DNA from: 2-01-FULL-33-17 sp964474375
GTDB taxonomy: Bacteria; Patescibacteriota; Minisyncoccia; Phycocordibacterales; UBA9973
Length of the DNA stretch: 22,675 nt
Direction: 5' to 3'
NCBI GenBank assembly: GCA_964474375.1
Contig: CAYYSG010000010.1
Span: forward strand, 1-22,675
The position numbers and the translations under genes were made by a program. Of this stretch, positions 1-7,164 are shown in pieces. How positions within the stretch are numbered: the stretch's first letter is position 1; the number at the start of each line of letters is the position of its first letter. The notes beneath the pieces are model-generated. The model made no database searches and was not told the DNA's origin. It worked only from the letters and a program-made list of their open reading frames with translations.

Positions 1-773
1 GCACGCATTTGTCCACCTTTGTATGCAAATTGGTTAGCTTTTTCTTTTTTAGCTAGGATGGTTTTTTGCAATTGAGCATTTTTCATGTTCTCACGCTCAA
101 CACGGGCTGTAATGTCTTTGACTACATCATAATAGTTACCCACGTATTGTTCTATTTTTTGAGTATAAATATCCAAATAAAACACACCTTCGGTAAACGA
201 ATTCAAGAATTCCGCATCGTGGGAAATAACAATAACCGACTCGTCGTAGTTTTTCAAAAAGTCTGTCAGGTGCTCGATTCCAGCTTTGTCCAGATTGTTC
301 GTCGGTTCATCCAGTAGTAGTAAGTCCGGCTTTTGAATCAAAGCCGACGCTAGTAGTAGGCGCGCTTGCTGTCCTCCGGAAAAAGTTTTGATTATTCGGT
401 CGTGGACTTTTTCGTGGTTACGCAAATGCACGACCTCGAGAACGTCATCTATTCGGGGGTCGATATCGTAGACTTTGTCTTTAAAGCATTTCTGGAAGAA
501 TTCCCGCACAGTCAAACCCATTTCATCACGTGGAATAACTTGGCGTGATATAGCAATACTAACACCATTGACCACATTTATATGGCCATCTTCCGGCTTT
601 AAACTGCCCATTATTAGTCCAAATATGGTACTTTTACCTGCACCATTTTGACCCATTAACGTCATTTTACTGCCACGACGTATAGAAAAATTCACCTCTT
701 GCAAAATAGGCTTGTTAGGTGAATATTCAAAATTTACGTTTTCGAATTTTACGATTGTATCCCCTTTAGACAT
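1..773 (-). CDS. ABC-F family ATPase, N-terminal part (runs off the window)
   Basis: Reading the minus strand from ATG at 773 gives 257 open codons with no stop, so the 3' part lies outside the window. The visible protein is one complete ABC cassette: Walker A GQNGAGKS at residues 41-48, signature FSGGQQAR at about 131-138, then Walker B LLLLDEPTNNLD. No transmembrane segment is seen. After the cassette comes a charged stretch (about 205-257, with VGNYYDVVKD followed by many K/E/Q) that fits the inter-domain linker of ABC-F proteins. These are duplicated-cassette ATPases that act on the ribosome rather than as transporters. The second cassette is expected beyond the window edge. The subgroup (EttA, Uup or other) cannot be decided from this half. 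The start fits a -10-like TATAAA ending 5 nt upstream. Confidence 0.9.
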   Translation of the reverse strand, partial: MSKGDTIVKFENVNFEYSPNKPILQEVNFSIRRGSKMTLMGQNGAGKSTIFGLIMGSLKPEDGHINVVNGVSIAISRQVIPRDEMGLTVREFFQKCFKDKVYDIDPRIDDVLEVVHLRNHEKVHDRIIKTFSGGQQARLLLASALIQKPDLLLLDEPTNNLDKAGIEHLTDFLKNYDESVIVISHDAEFLNSFTEGVFYLDIYTQKIEQYVGNYYDVVKDITARVERENMKNAQLQKTILAKKEKANQFAYKGGQMR

Positions 774-784
774 GTGGTTTTATA
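774..784 (-). promoter_or_regulatory. Candidate leaderless promoter (-10) of the ABC-F gene
   Basis: On the minus strand TATAAA occupies 784-779 and is followed by 5 nt (ACCAC) and then the ATG at 773. This spacing puts the transcription start at or beside the start codon. No Shine-Dalgarno-like sequence is present. Promoter identity is inferred from position and the recurring pattern in this window. Confidence 0.5.
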
Positions 785-824
785 CTACACTATTTTCGCC
801 AAAACACAAAAGTTTGGCCGAGTC

Positions 825-860
825 AAAAAAAGTCCTGAACGATATTGTTCAGGATTTTTT
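825..860 (-). terminator. Intrinsic terminator after the 147-aa membrane protein gene
   Basis: TCCTGAAC (833-840) pairs perfectly with GTTCAGGA (847-854) across a 6-nt loop. Read on the minus strand the stem is followed by a run of T, and it lies 19 nt past the stop codon of the minus-strand gene ending at 873. It is A-flanked on one side and T-flanked on the other, so it could work in both directions. It is the only structure seen between 774 and 872. Confidence 0.8.
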
Positions 861-872
861 ATAAAAAATAAG

Positions 873-1316
873 TTAAGAATAGGCACCTTGTCTTGGTTTT
901 TGGTCTTTAATTTTGTTTCTTACTTTTTCAAAATAATTTCCCAGCAATGTGGCAAAAAATGCAAAAAATATAAAATTTGCAGAAACAGAAATGTATCCAA
1001 ACATTACAAAACTATTACAATTGTCCGCTGGTTTTATTTCCCCCATTACATACATAAATATGTCTGTAATTAAGAAAAACAAAAATCCTATCAGAAAAAC
1101 TGTTTTCGTTTGTATTTCCCCATACATGCCTTTGCCTGTGATTCTCAGAATCAGGAACATGGCTCCAGTAAAACACAAAGGAAATATAATTTTTAAAAGG
1201 TTTTCAACATCTGCGCATCCTATAGGAATGGGGTTCTGTACAAAATAATTTGTACCTAAAATAATAGCTGCGATGGATAAAATAGATACGATTATAATAT
1301 TTATTGGTTTTTTCAT
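873..1316 (-). CDS. Hypothetical four-helix membrane protein
   Basis: This is a 147-aa protein I do not recognise. It starts MKKPINIIIV and has about four hydrophobic segments (approx. residues 5-25, 40-60, 75-95 and 110-130), with a basic C-terminus. That pattern suggests a small integral inner-membrane protein with no obvious catalytic motif. The frame opens 12 codons earlier at an ATG at 1352. I prefer the ATG at 1316 because it begins with a typical Lys-Lys plus hydrophobic N-terminus, whereas the upstream residues are not membrane-like. It is divergent from the gene at 1429 and followed by a clear terminator. The DNA is visibly richer in A/T than in the neighbouring tsaD/valS genes. Confidence 0.6.
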   Translation of the reverse strand: MKKPINIIIVSILSIAAIILGTNYFVQNPIPIGCADVENLLKIIFPLCFTGAMFLILRITGKGMYGEIQTKTVFLIGFLFFLITDIFMYVMGEIKPADNCNSFVMFGYISVSANFIFFAFFATLLGNYFEKVRNKIKDQKPRQGAYS

Positions 1317-1340
1317 TATGAAATATTTTAAATTAAACTC

Positions 1341-1369
1341 AAAATACCACATTATTATGGATTATTCAA
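1341..1369 (-). promoter_or_regulatory. Candidate promoter of the 147-aa membrane protein gene
   Basis: Minus-strand TTGAAT (1369-1364), a 17-nt spacer and TATTTT (1346-1341) fit a sigma70-type arrangement (4 of 6 in each hexamer). This would give a short leader of about 18 nt before the ATG at 1316. The match is weak, and other A/T-rich hexamers nearby are possible. Confidence 0.3.
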
Positions 1370-1374
1370 ACTGG

Positions 1375-1403
1375 TTGACTATATATGTGTTTTGTAGCAT
1401 TAT
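1375..1403 (+). promoter_or_regulatory. Candidate sigma70-type promoter of the 254-aa gene
   Basis: TTGACT (1375-1380), a 17-nt spacer and CATTAT (1398-1403) form a reasonable -35/-10 pair. The predicted transcription start is near 1410, about 19 nt before the chosen ATG at 1429. This supports the short version of the gene over the start at 1273. It lies beside the oppositely oriented candidate promoter at 1341-1369. Confidence 0.4.
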
Positions 1404-1428
1404 TTATATTAATAAATCAAAATATGTT

Positions 1429-2193
1429 ATGGACACAAATAAAAAAACTAGAAGAAACGACAAAGGCTTTTTTATAAAAAAATTTATAAACGCCGGAAGA
1501 CCCACAGAGCAACTCACTGCTTGGTCTATACTTAAAAAAGACAAATTAGAATATGAAGACTGGATTAAAATAAGTAATAAAGATATAGTCCTACTATTAT
1601 CCAACAATATTTATAAATCAATTAAATCAAAACTTCGAAATTCATTGTCAGGCAAAGAATACGCCTACATATCAATTAGGCTACTCGATGTAAAATTACC
1701 CGATGATTTTGATCCAAATGAAGATATTTCTGTTTATTATACAGAAATGCTTGATTCCAAACAGAGTTCAACAAATTTGGTGAATCTTTTAATATACCTA
1801 CATAATTCTTATGAATTATTTAGCATGGGTGATGATCTTGAAATTAAATTTAACGATCTGTCCGAAAAAATCGAAGAATCTATATTAGAATCAGCACCTT
1901 CGTTTAACGATCTAAAGTTGTTAAACGAAAGAGATTTTTTTGAAAACCACAAACAAAAGGAACTTGTTTTCAATGCTTTATACAAAATGACACTAAAAGA
2001 AGCTGTTGAATTCTACAGAATGAATATTCTTCGTATAAGTTTAGCAAATGAAGACCTGAGTGAATTTTTAGAAAATTGTAACGATGACAGTACCTATAAA
2101 CTGTATTTATTGTTTAAAAAGTATGCAGAAGAAAAAGATGAAGATGAAGACAAAATGGATGATCTTTTGAGGCAAGCCACAGAATTAATATAG
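1429..2193 (+). CDS. Hypothetical acidic, probably cytosolic protein
   Basis: This is a 254-aa protein with no family I recognise. It begins with a basic segment (MDTNKKTRRNDKGFFIKKF) and ends in a strongly acidic, helical tail (about residues 230-254, with EEKDEDEDK). The middle is rich in Leu, Lys, Glu and Asn and looks all-helical. No membrane segment, signal peptide, cysteine cluster or nucleotide-binding motif is visible. The frame is open back to 1273, but that would overlap the divergent gene and place the start upstream of a good promoter. An ATG at 1357 is a second alternative. It is followed closely by a strong terminator. The A/T-rich composition and lack of recognisable relatives suggest a lineage-specific gene. 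Confidence 0.6.
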   Translation: MDTNKKTRRNDKGFFIKKFINAGRPTEQLTAWSILKKDKLEYEDWIKISNKDIVLLLSNNIYKSIKSKLRNSLSGKEYAYISIRLLDVKLPDDFDPNEDISVYYTEMLDSKQSSTNLVNLLIYLHNSYELFSMGDDLEIKFNDLSEKIEESILESAPSFNDLKLLNERDFFENHKQKELVFNALYKMTLKEAVEFYRMNILRISLANEDLSEFLENCNDDSTYKLYLLFKKYAEEKDEDEDKMDDLLRQATELI

Positions 2194-2211
2194 AACGTAC
2201 TATAGAAAACA

Positions 2212-2238
2212 CCCGCGAACTATTTCGCGGGGTTTTTT
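2212..2238 (+). terminator. Intrinsic terminator between convergent genes
   Basis: CCCGCGAA (2212-2219), loop CTAT, TTCGCGGG (2224-2231) and then a T run form a textbook rho-independent terminator 18 nt after the plus-strand stop. The stop codon of the convergent minus-strand kinase gene (2220-2222) lies inside the loop. On that strand the stem is followed by a shorter T stretch, so it may serve both genes. Confidence 0.85.
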
Positions 2239-2753
2239 GTTTTTATAAAATCAATGATTATTTCAGTAACTCTTTTGGGCGATGTATGAGTAGTGTTGAT
2301 ATTCAAATCAAAATTCTTTGGACTATCAATATCCTGCAAATTATAGTATTTTTCGTATCTTTCAAAAATATGAGATTCTCTTTCATTGGTTTCTTTTTTA
2401 GCAGTTTCTATATCCTTGGATTCACGCCCAGCAATACGTTTGACTCTTTCATCAAAGTCGCAATAAAGTCTTATTTTTATAGAATCCGGTATAAAATGCC
2501 ATGCCAAACGACTTTCAAACACGAAATCATCATGAGTTTTACCGTATTCTTCTATTTGACTATCCAGCCATTTATCGAACTCGGGGTTATCAATCGAAGC
2601 TTTGTCTAGCTCATTCACGCTCATGCCTTTTTCCACTGCTAATTCTCGAAACATGTTCCCACTGGATTTAGAAGTCAATCCCAATGATTCACTTAGTAAT
2701 TTACCCGCGGTTGTTTTACCGGTGCCAGCAAGACCAAAAATAGTTATTTTCAT
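2220..2753 (-). CDS. Cytidylate-kinase-like P-loop kinase
   Basis: This 177-aa protein has an N-terminal P-loop GLAGTGKTT (residues 7-15), followed by SSGNMFRELAVEKGMSVNEL and then VFESRLAWHF. That order of P-loop, SG-x-FR-x-LA-x-x-x-G-M and a (E)xRLA segment is typical of the short archaeal-type (d)CMP kinases and related AAA-type nucleoside monophosphate kinases. Those enzymes transfer phosphate from ATP to a nucleoside monophosphate such as CMP. A later R-rich stretch (RIAGRESKDIETAKKETNERE) fits the lid region. Substrate specificity is inferred from the family. The gene diverges from tsaD with only 45 bp between the start codons. It ends inside the loop of the terminator it shares with the convergent 254-aa gene. 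Confidence 0.75.
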   Translation of the reverse strand: MKITIFGLAGTGKTTAGKLLSESLGLTSKSSGNMFRELAVEKGMSVNELDKASIDNPEFDKWLDSQIEEYGKTHDDFVFESRLAWHFIPDSIKIRLYCDFDERVKRIAGRESKDIETAKKETNERESHIFERYEKYYNLQDIDSPKNFDLNINTTHTSPKRVTEIIIDFIKTKNPAK

Positions 2754-2768
2754 AAAACCATACTACCA
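2754..2768 (-). promoter_or_regulatory. Candidate leaderless extended -10 promoter of the kinase gene
   Basis: Minus-strand TGG followed by TAGTAT (2768-2760) lies 6 nt before the ATG at 2753. The hexamer is imperfect (4 of 6), but the TG extension and the exact 6-nt spacing match other starts in this window. Confidence 0.4.
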
Positions 2769-2783
2769 ATAAAATCGTTTTTT

Positions 2784-2798
2784 TGCTATATTACCCTT
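2784..2798 (+). promoter_or_regulatory. Candidate leaderless extended -10 promoter of tsaD
   Basis: TGC followed by TATATT (hexamer 2787-2792) ends 6 nt before the ATG at 2799, so the first transcribed base would be the A of the start codon. No -35 or Shine-Dalgarno sequence is evident. It is back to back with the kinase promoter at 2754-2768. Confidence 0.55.
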
Positions 2799-4001
2799 AT
2801 GCGAATACTGTCTATAGAAACCAGCTGCGACGAAACATCCATGGCTCTTGTTGAACTCCATAAAGACTCTGCTGACGGGCAAACAATCCTAATTCATTCA
2901 CACATGACTGCATCCCAAGCCATGCTACACGCACAGTATGGTGGTGTTTTCCCTGTGGTGGCTAAACGCGAGCATGTCAAAGCCTTAACTCCGCTATTTA
3001 CTGCCTTACTGGATGAAAGTAAGTCCAGCATAAAAGAAAACGAATGGTCCAAAGTGGAAAATTTAGATGAAAAAATCCACAAAGTAAAGGAAATCCTGTA
3101 TCGCGACCCTGAACTGTCGGACGACCTAGTGCATTTTATAAAAGAATCTAAATTGCCAAAGATAGATGCTATTAGTGTTACATCTGGCCCAGGACTGGAA
3201 ATTGCTCTTTGGGTTGGTATTACATTTGCCAAAGCCTTGGGTCAAATTTTCGAAAAGCCAGTAATTGGTATTAATCATATGCTGGGGCATTTAGTGTCGC
3301 CGATGATTCAAGCTAACGATTTGCGTAAAAAAATTGACTTTACTCCGATTCCGGATAATTCTTTAGCATTGCTTATATCTGGTGGTCACACTGAATTAGT
3401 CTCTATTGAAAAAGATTCTTTCGGGCATTACAAGTTCCAAGTAATTGGTGAGACACTGGACGATGCTATTGGTGAGGCTTATGACAAAGTGGCTCGTCTT
3501 ATGGGGTTGCTTTATCCTGGTGGTCCACGTATTGCCAAACTAGCCGAAAAAGCACGCAGTAAAAACATAGACCCAGTCATATTACCAAGACCAATGATTC
3601 ATTCTGGTGATTATAATTTTTCTTATTCAGGGCTCAAAACTGCAGTCATGTACTACACAAAACAAAACAAAATCGAAACCGACGAGCAAAAAATGGCTCT
3701 AGCGTTAGGGTTTGAAAATGCAGCTACTGATGTAATTCTCAAAAAAGTCAAAAATGCACTGGTTGATACGGGTGCAACATCATTACTATTAGGTGGAGGG
3801 GTTTCGGCTAATGTGTTCCTGCGTAATGGATTGCAACAAATCGCAAATGATTTAAATATCGAATTGCACTCGCCATTAAACGCACTGACTGGTGACAATG
3901 CATTAATGATAGCCTTGGCTACATTTATAAAAACAAACAATTCTATTCTGGAAGACGAATCAGGTAGTATCGTGGCAGACGGAACTCTTTCTATAGCCTA
4001 A
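2799..4001 (+). CDS. tsaD: tRNA threonylcarbamoyladenosine transferase TsaD
   Basis: This 400-aa protein starts MRILSIETSCDETS, the hallmark of the TsaD/Kae1 family. TsaD transfers the threonylcarbamoyl group to A37 of ANN-decoding tRNAs, with TsaB/TsaE partners and a bound metal. Visible motifs are HAQYGGVFP (44-52), the GPGL segment (130-133), metal-ligand histidines H160 and H164 in NHMLGH, SGGHTEL (194-200), GEAYDKVARLMGL and a late GDNALMIA. It is longer than the roughly 340-aa norm because a charged, helical insert of about 45 residues sits between REH (57-59) and the GPGL segment (approx. 74-118). The usual Glu between the metal histidines (HMEGH or HLEGH) is Leu here. Partners TsaB, TsaC and TsaE are not in the window. 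valS follows 27 nt downstream. Confidence 0.95.
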   Translation: MRILSIETSCDETSMALVELHKDSADGQTILIHSHMTASQAMLHAQYGGVFPVVAKREHVKALTPLFTALLDESKSSIKENEWSKVENLDEKIHKVKEILYRDPELSDDLVHFIKESKLPKIDAISVTSGPGLEIALWVGITFAKALGQIFEKPVIGINHMLGHLVSPMIQANDLRKKIDFTPIPDNSLALLISGGHTELVSIEKDSFGHYKFQVIGETLDDAIGEAYDKVARLMGLLYPGGPRIAKLAEKARSKNIDPVILPRPMIHSGDYNFSYSGLKTAVMYYTKQNKIETDEQKMALALGFENAATDVILKKVKNALVDTGATSLLLGGGVSANVFLRNGLQQIANDLNIELHSPLNALTGDNALMIALATFIKTNNSILEDESGSIVADGTLSIA

Positions 4002-4013
4002 AAAGCCTTGTTC

Positions 4014-4028
4014 TGGTATACTTTTGTC
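4014..4028 (+). promoter_or_regulatory. Candidate leaderless extended -10 promoter of valS
   Basis: TGG followed by TATACT (hexamer 4017-4022) ends 6 nt before the ATG at 4029. It lies in the 27-bp gap after tsaD and decides the valS start. A start at 4008 would lie upstream of this promoter. Confidence 0.55.
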
Positions 4029-5954
4029 ATGATAGATGACAAGCTATTAAAACCGTACGACCCGGCAAATACCGAAGACCGGATATATAAATTATGGGAT
4101 GAATCAGGATTTTTTAACCCTGATGAATGCGTACAAAAAGGCATTGTCAAACCCAATACTAAACCATTCTCCATCGTTCTGCCTCCGCCTAACGTTACTG
4201 GCACATTACACACTGGACACGCTGCTATGCTGGTCATCGAGGACATTATGGTGCGTTTTGCTCGTATGCAAGGCCGCGAAACCTTGTGGCTACCAGGCAC
4301 CGACCATGCAGCCATCGCTACACAAAGTAAAGTAGAAAAGATTTTAGAAAAAGAAGAAGGCAAACGCAAGACCGATCTTGGACGTGACGAATTCCTAAAC
4401 CGTGTTAACCGATTTGCTCAAGAATCCCACGACACAATCGTAAACCAAATGAAAAAAATGGGTGCCAGTGTTGACTGGTCACGCGAAGCTTTTACACTGG
4501 ATGACAAAAGAAGTCTAGCTGTACGAACTGCATTTAAAAAAATGTACGATGATGGGCTAATCTACCGTGGACATAGAATAGTTAACTGGGATCCAAAAGG
4601 TCAAACTGTAATATCGGACGACGAAGTAGTCCACGAGGAAAGAAAAGGTAAACTATACACTTTTAAATATAGTAAAGACTTCCCTATTTCTATTTCTACT
4701 ACTCGCCCTGAAACTAAAATTGGTGATACGGCTGTAGCTGTGCATCCTGATGATACTCGGTATACTGAATTTGTTGGTAAAAAATACGACATTGTATTTT
4801 GTGGTGTACCAATACATATCAAAATAGTCGCTGATGAGTCAGTTGAGAAAGATTTTGGTACAGGCGCACTAGGCGTTACTCCTGCGCATAGTCAAATTGA
4901 TGCTGAAATAGCCCAGCGTCATAACCTGCCTACAGTTCAAGTTATAAACGAATATGCCAAAATGATGCTAGGCGGTGATGATTTGTTAGGCAAAAAAACA
5001 ACCGATGCCAGAAACGTAGTAGTGGAATGGCTAAAATCCGAAGGCTTACTAGAGTCAGAAGTTGACGTTGTTCAAAACATCTCCACGGCTGAACGTACTG
5101 GCGCAGTTATTGAACCACTACCAAAATTACAATGGTTCATCAATGTAAACAAACCAATAGCTGACCGCGGTAACAAGACTTTAAAAGAACTAATGCTAGA
5201 CGCTGTCAGGTCTGGCAATACCAAAATACTACCAAGTCAGTTTGAAAAAGTTTATTTCAACTGGATAGAAAATTTGCGTGACTGGTGTATTTCCCGCCAA
5301 ATCTGGTACGGNNNNNNNNNNNNNNNNNNNNNNNNNNNNNNNNNNNNNNNNNNNNNNNNNNNNNNNNNNNNNNNNNNNNNNNNNNNNNNNNNNNNNNNNN
5401 NNNNNNNNNNNATTGACCCACTGGACATGGTAGCTAAATACGGTACAGATGCATTGCGTATGTCACTGATCATTGGTACTGGCCCAGGTAATGACAGTAA
5501 AATGAGCGAGGACAAAATCAAAGCCTACAAACATTTTGCTAACAAACTATGGAATATAACACGGTTCATTGATACATATACTGATGGTATTAAAATGAAC
5601 AAAGAATTTGCTAACTATACCGCTAAAGATTTGGAACTAATTGCCGAGCGCGATGAAATAATAAAAAATATCACAGCTGAAATAGCTGAATACAAATTCT
5701 ACTTGGCCGGAGATAAGATATACCAATACACTTGGGCTCGTTTAGCTGATGTAATCTTGGAAGAATCTCGCCCAATATTCCAAAATGGTACGAATAAGGA
5801 AAAAGAATCCCGTGCTCAATTTTTATTAAACACTCTGGAAGACATCTTAATAGTACTGCATCCTTTTATGCCATTCATTACTGAAGAAATATGGCAGTTA
5901 CGTAATATGGGAACATTACCACTAATGGCAACCTCATGGGTAACTTTGGAATAA
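4029..5954 (+). CDS. valS: Valyl-tRNA synthetase (interrupted by an N gap; no C-terminal arm)
   Basis: This is a class I synthetase that charges tRNA-Val. Motifs, numbered from ATG 4029, are: HIGH as HTGH (61-64, after PPPNVTGTL), the CP1 editing domain with STTRPET (223-229) and GTGALGVTPAH (278-288), then LRDWCISRQIWYG just before the gap. After the gap come IDPLDMVAKYGTDALR, NKLWNITRFI and the anticodon-binding domain ending HPFMPFITEEIW. The KMSKS loop falls in the gap. Relatives have about 130 residues between RQxWWG and IDPLD, so roughly 390 bp are missing, not 100. The reading frame across the Ns is therefore accidental. The protein stops within about 25 residues of the ITEEIW motif, so the C-terminal coiled-coil arm of typical ValRS is absent. 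The last 19 nt overlap the PrsW-like gene. Confidence 0.93.
   Translation: MIDDKLLKPYDPANTEDRIYKLWDESGFFNPDECVQKGIVKPNTKPFSIVLPPPNVTGTLHTGHAAMLVIEDIMVRFARMQGRETLWLPGTDHAAIATQSKVEKILEKEEGKRKTDLGRDEFLNRVNRFAQESHDTIVNQMKKMGASVDWSREAFTLDDKRSLAVRTAFKKMYDDGLIYRGHRIVNWDPKGQTVISDDEVVHEERKGKLYTFKYSKDFPISISTTRPETKIGDTAVAVHPDDTRYTEFVGKKYDIVFCGVPIHIKIVADESVEKDFGTGALGVTPAHSQIDAEIAQRHNLPTVQVINEYAKMMLGGDDLLGKKTTDARNVVVEWLKSEGLLESEVDVVQNISTAERTGAVIEPLPKLQWFINVNKPIADRGNKTLKELMLDAVRSGNTKILPSQFEKVYFNWIENLRDWCISRQIWYXXXXXXXXXXXXXXXXXXXXXXXXXXXXXXXXXXIDPLDMVAKYGTDALRMSLIIGTGPGNDSKMSEDKIKAYKHFANKLWNITRFIDTYTDGIKMNKEFANYTAKDLELIAERDEIIKNITAEIAEYKFYLAGDKIYQYTWARLADVILEESRPIFQNGTNKEKESRAQFLLNTLEDILIVLHPFMPFITEEIWQLRNMGTLPLMATSWVTLE
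5312..5411. other. Assembly gap 1 (100 N) inside valS
   Basis: Exactly 100 N, a conventional placeholder. Comparison with the ValRS family suggests the real missing sequence is about 0.4 kb, including the zinc/CP region that follows WYG and the KMSKS motif. Confidence 0.97.
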
Positions 5955-6643
5955 ACAAAGAAACATTAGGCGCTATATTTTGGGGCATGTTGCCAGCATT
6001 AGCATGGTTAGTATTTTGGATACGTAACGAAGAAAAAGAAAACCGCGAGCCCCTATGGGCAATTGTACTGGTTTTTATTATTGGAATGCTTTCGGTTTTT
6101 GTAGCTATACCACTAGAAAAATTAGTTGAACCATATATAAATAACCCTACTACGCTGACATTGGTTTGGGCTGGTATAGAAGAATTTGTTAAATACTTGG
6201 CAATTATTCTAATTGTTCATAGTGGAAATTTAGCCAAAGACCCTATCGACTGGGCAATATATTTTATTATAGGCGCTCTTGGTTTTGCGGGACTTGAAAA
6301 TATATTGTTCTTAATGAATCCAGAAATAGTTAACGAAAGTACCCTGAAATTAATTACTGGCAATTTGCGCTACTTGGGTTCCACGTTACTGCATGCTGTA
6401 TCAACTGGCATTGTAGGTATTGGACTTGGTTTGTCATACTACCAAAATTGGAAAAACAAAAATTCATATCTTTGGGGTGGATTAATAGCCGCAACTTTGT
6501 TGCATGGAATGTTTAATTTATTTATAATTAACTCAAGCGACCGTGAGTTCTTCCGTGTGTTTGGATTTCTCTGGGTAGTTAGTATTATTAGTATTCTTCT
6601 TTTAGAAAAATTGCGTCGTCTTAAAGGCACTATGCCTAAATAA
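5936..6643 (+). CDS. PrsW-type intramembrane metalloprotease
   Basis: This 235-aa polytopic membrane protein has about seven hydrophobic segments. Family motifs are in order: an EE pair in GIEEFVKYL (82-83), EN in GLENILF (121-122), a conserved His in LLHAVSTGIVG (153) and a second in LLHGMFNLF (190). These acidic and His residues in membrane helices are the putative metal-binding/catalytic set of PrsW-family (CPBP superfamily) proteases. PrsW in Bacillus cleaves an anti-sigma factor. The substrate here is unknown, and no sigma/anti-sigma pair is in the window. The ATG at 5936 lies 19 nt inside the end of valS in another frame, which implies translational coupling. The small heat-shock gene follows after 6 nt, so both may be read with valS. 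Confidence 0.8.
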   Translation: MGNFGINKETLGAIFWGMLPALAWLVFWIRNEEKENREPLWAIVLVFIIGMLSVFVAIPLEKLVEPYINNPTTLTLVWAGIEEFVKYLAIILIVHSGNLAKDPIDWAIYFIIGALGFAGLENILFLMNPEIVNESTLKLITGNLRYLGSTLLHAVSTGIVGIGLGLSYYQNWKNKNSYLWGGLIAATLLHGMFNLFIINSSDREFFRVFGFLWVVSIISILLLEKLRRLKGTMPK

Positions 6644-6649
6644 ATTATT

Positions 6650-7164
6650 ATGTCAGATATAAAGAAAAAATCTTTTTTTGAACGCCTTACAGGCAGTATG
6701 CGAGTCAACGAAGATGAAATGTTCGATTCCGGTGAACCCGTACGAACTCAAAGTGCGGAATCAAATCAACCACGAGTACAAAACCCTTATGAAAAAACTC
6801 TTCGCGTAACTGAAGAAGCTGACCCATTTTCACATACCTACGAAGAGGAAGAAGAAGACGGTGAACTACCAATAGACCTATACCAGACAGATTCTGAAAT
6901 TATAGTTCAATCATTCGTGGCTGGTGTACGCCCTGATGAATTGCAAATTTCTATAACTCGCGATTCTATAACCATCAAAGGCCAAAGACAAGCATCCACT
7001 AACATCGATGACGATGACTACCATGTTCGCGAACTATACTGGGGCTCATTTTCACGAACTATCGACTTGCCTGCCGAAGTTGAACCCGAGGAAGCCGAAG
7101 CAGTTGAAAAACACGGCTTGATCATAATCAAACTACCAAAAATAGACAAACAAAAACGCGCAAG
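6650..7164 (+). CDS. Hsp20/alpha-crystallin small heat-shock protein (3' end in gap)
   Basis: The visible 171 residues comprise a disordered, acidic N-terminal arm (1-70, with a run of Glu at about 65-70) and an alpha-crystallin domain (about 73-170). The domain contains PIDLYQTDSEIIVQ, a GVRPDELQISI segment, DSITIKGQRQ and the typical HGLIIIKLPK strand. These proteins are ATP-independent holdases that bind unfolding clients and form oligomers. Only the short C-terminal tail should be missing, because the domain is complete and the frame runs into the gap at 7165. Translation beyond the gap is not meaningful since it enters a tRNA gene on the other strand. It follows the PrsW-type gene by 6 nt, probably in one transcript. 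Confidence 0.88.

Noticed and set aside
1273..1428. N-terminal extension of the 254-aa gene to an ATG at 1273
   Set aside because: It would overlap the divergent 147-aa gene, and the extension lies upstream of and across a plausible promoter (1375-1403).
4008..4028. Start of valS at 4008
   Set aside because: The extended -10 TGG-TATACT (4014-4022) lies downstream of that ATG and exactly 6 nt before the ATG at 4029. The conserved protein also begins after the second Met.
5936..5954. Frameshift error joining valS to the PrsW-like gene
   Set aside because: The downstream frame encodes a complete PrsW-type protein from its own Met with all family motifs, so two overlapping genes explain it better.
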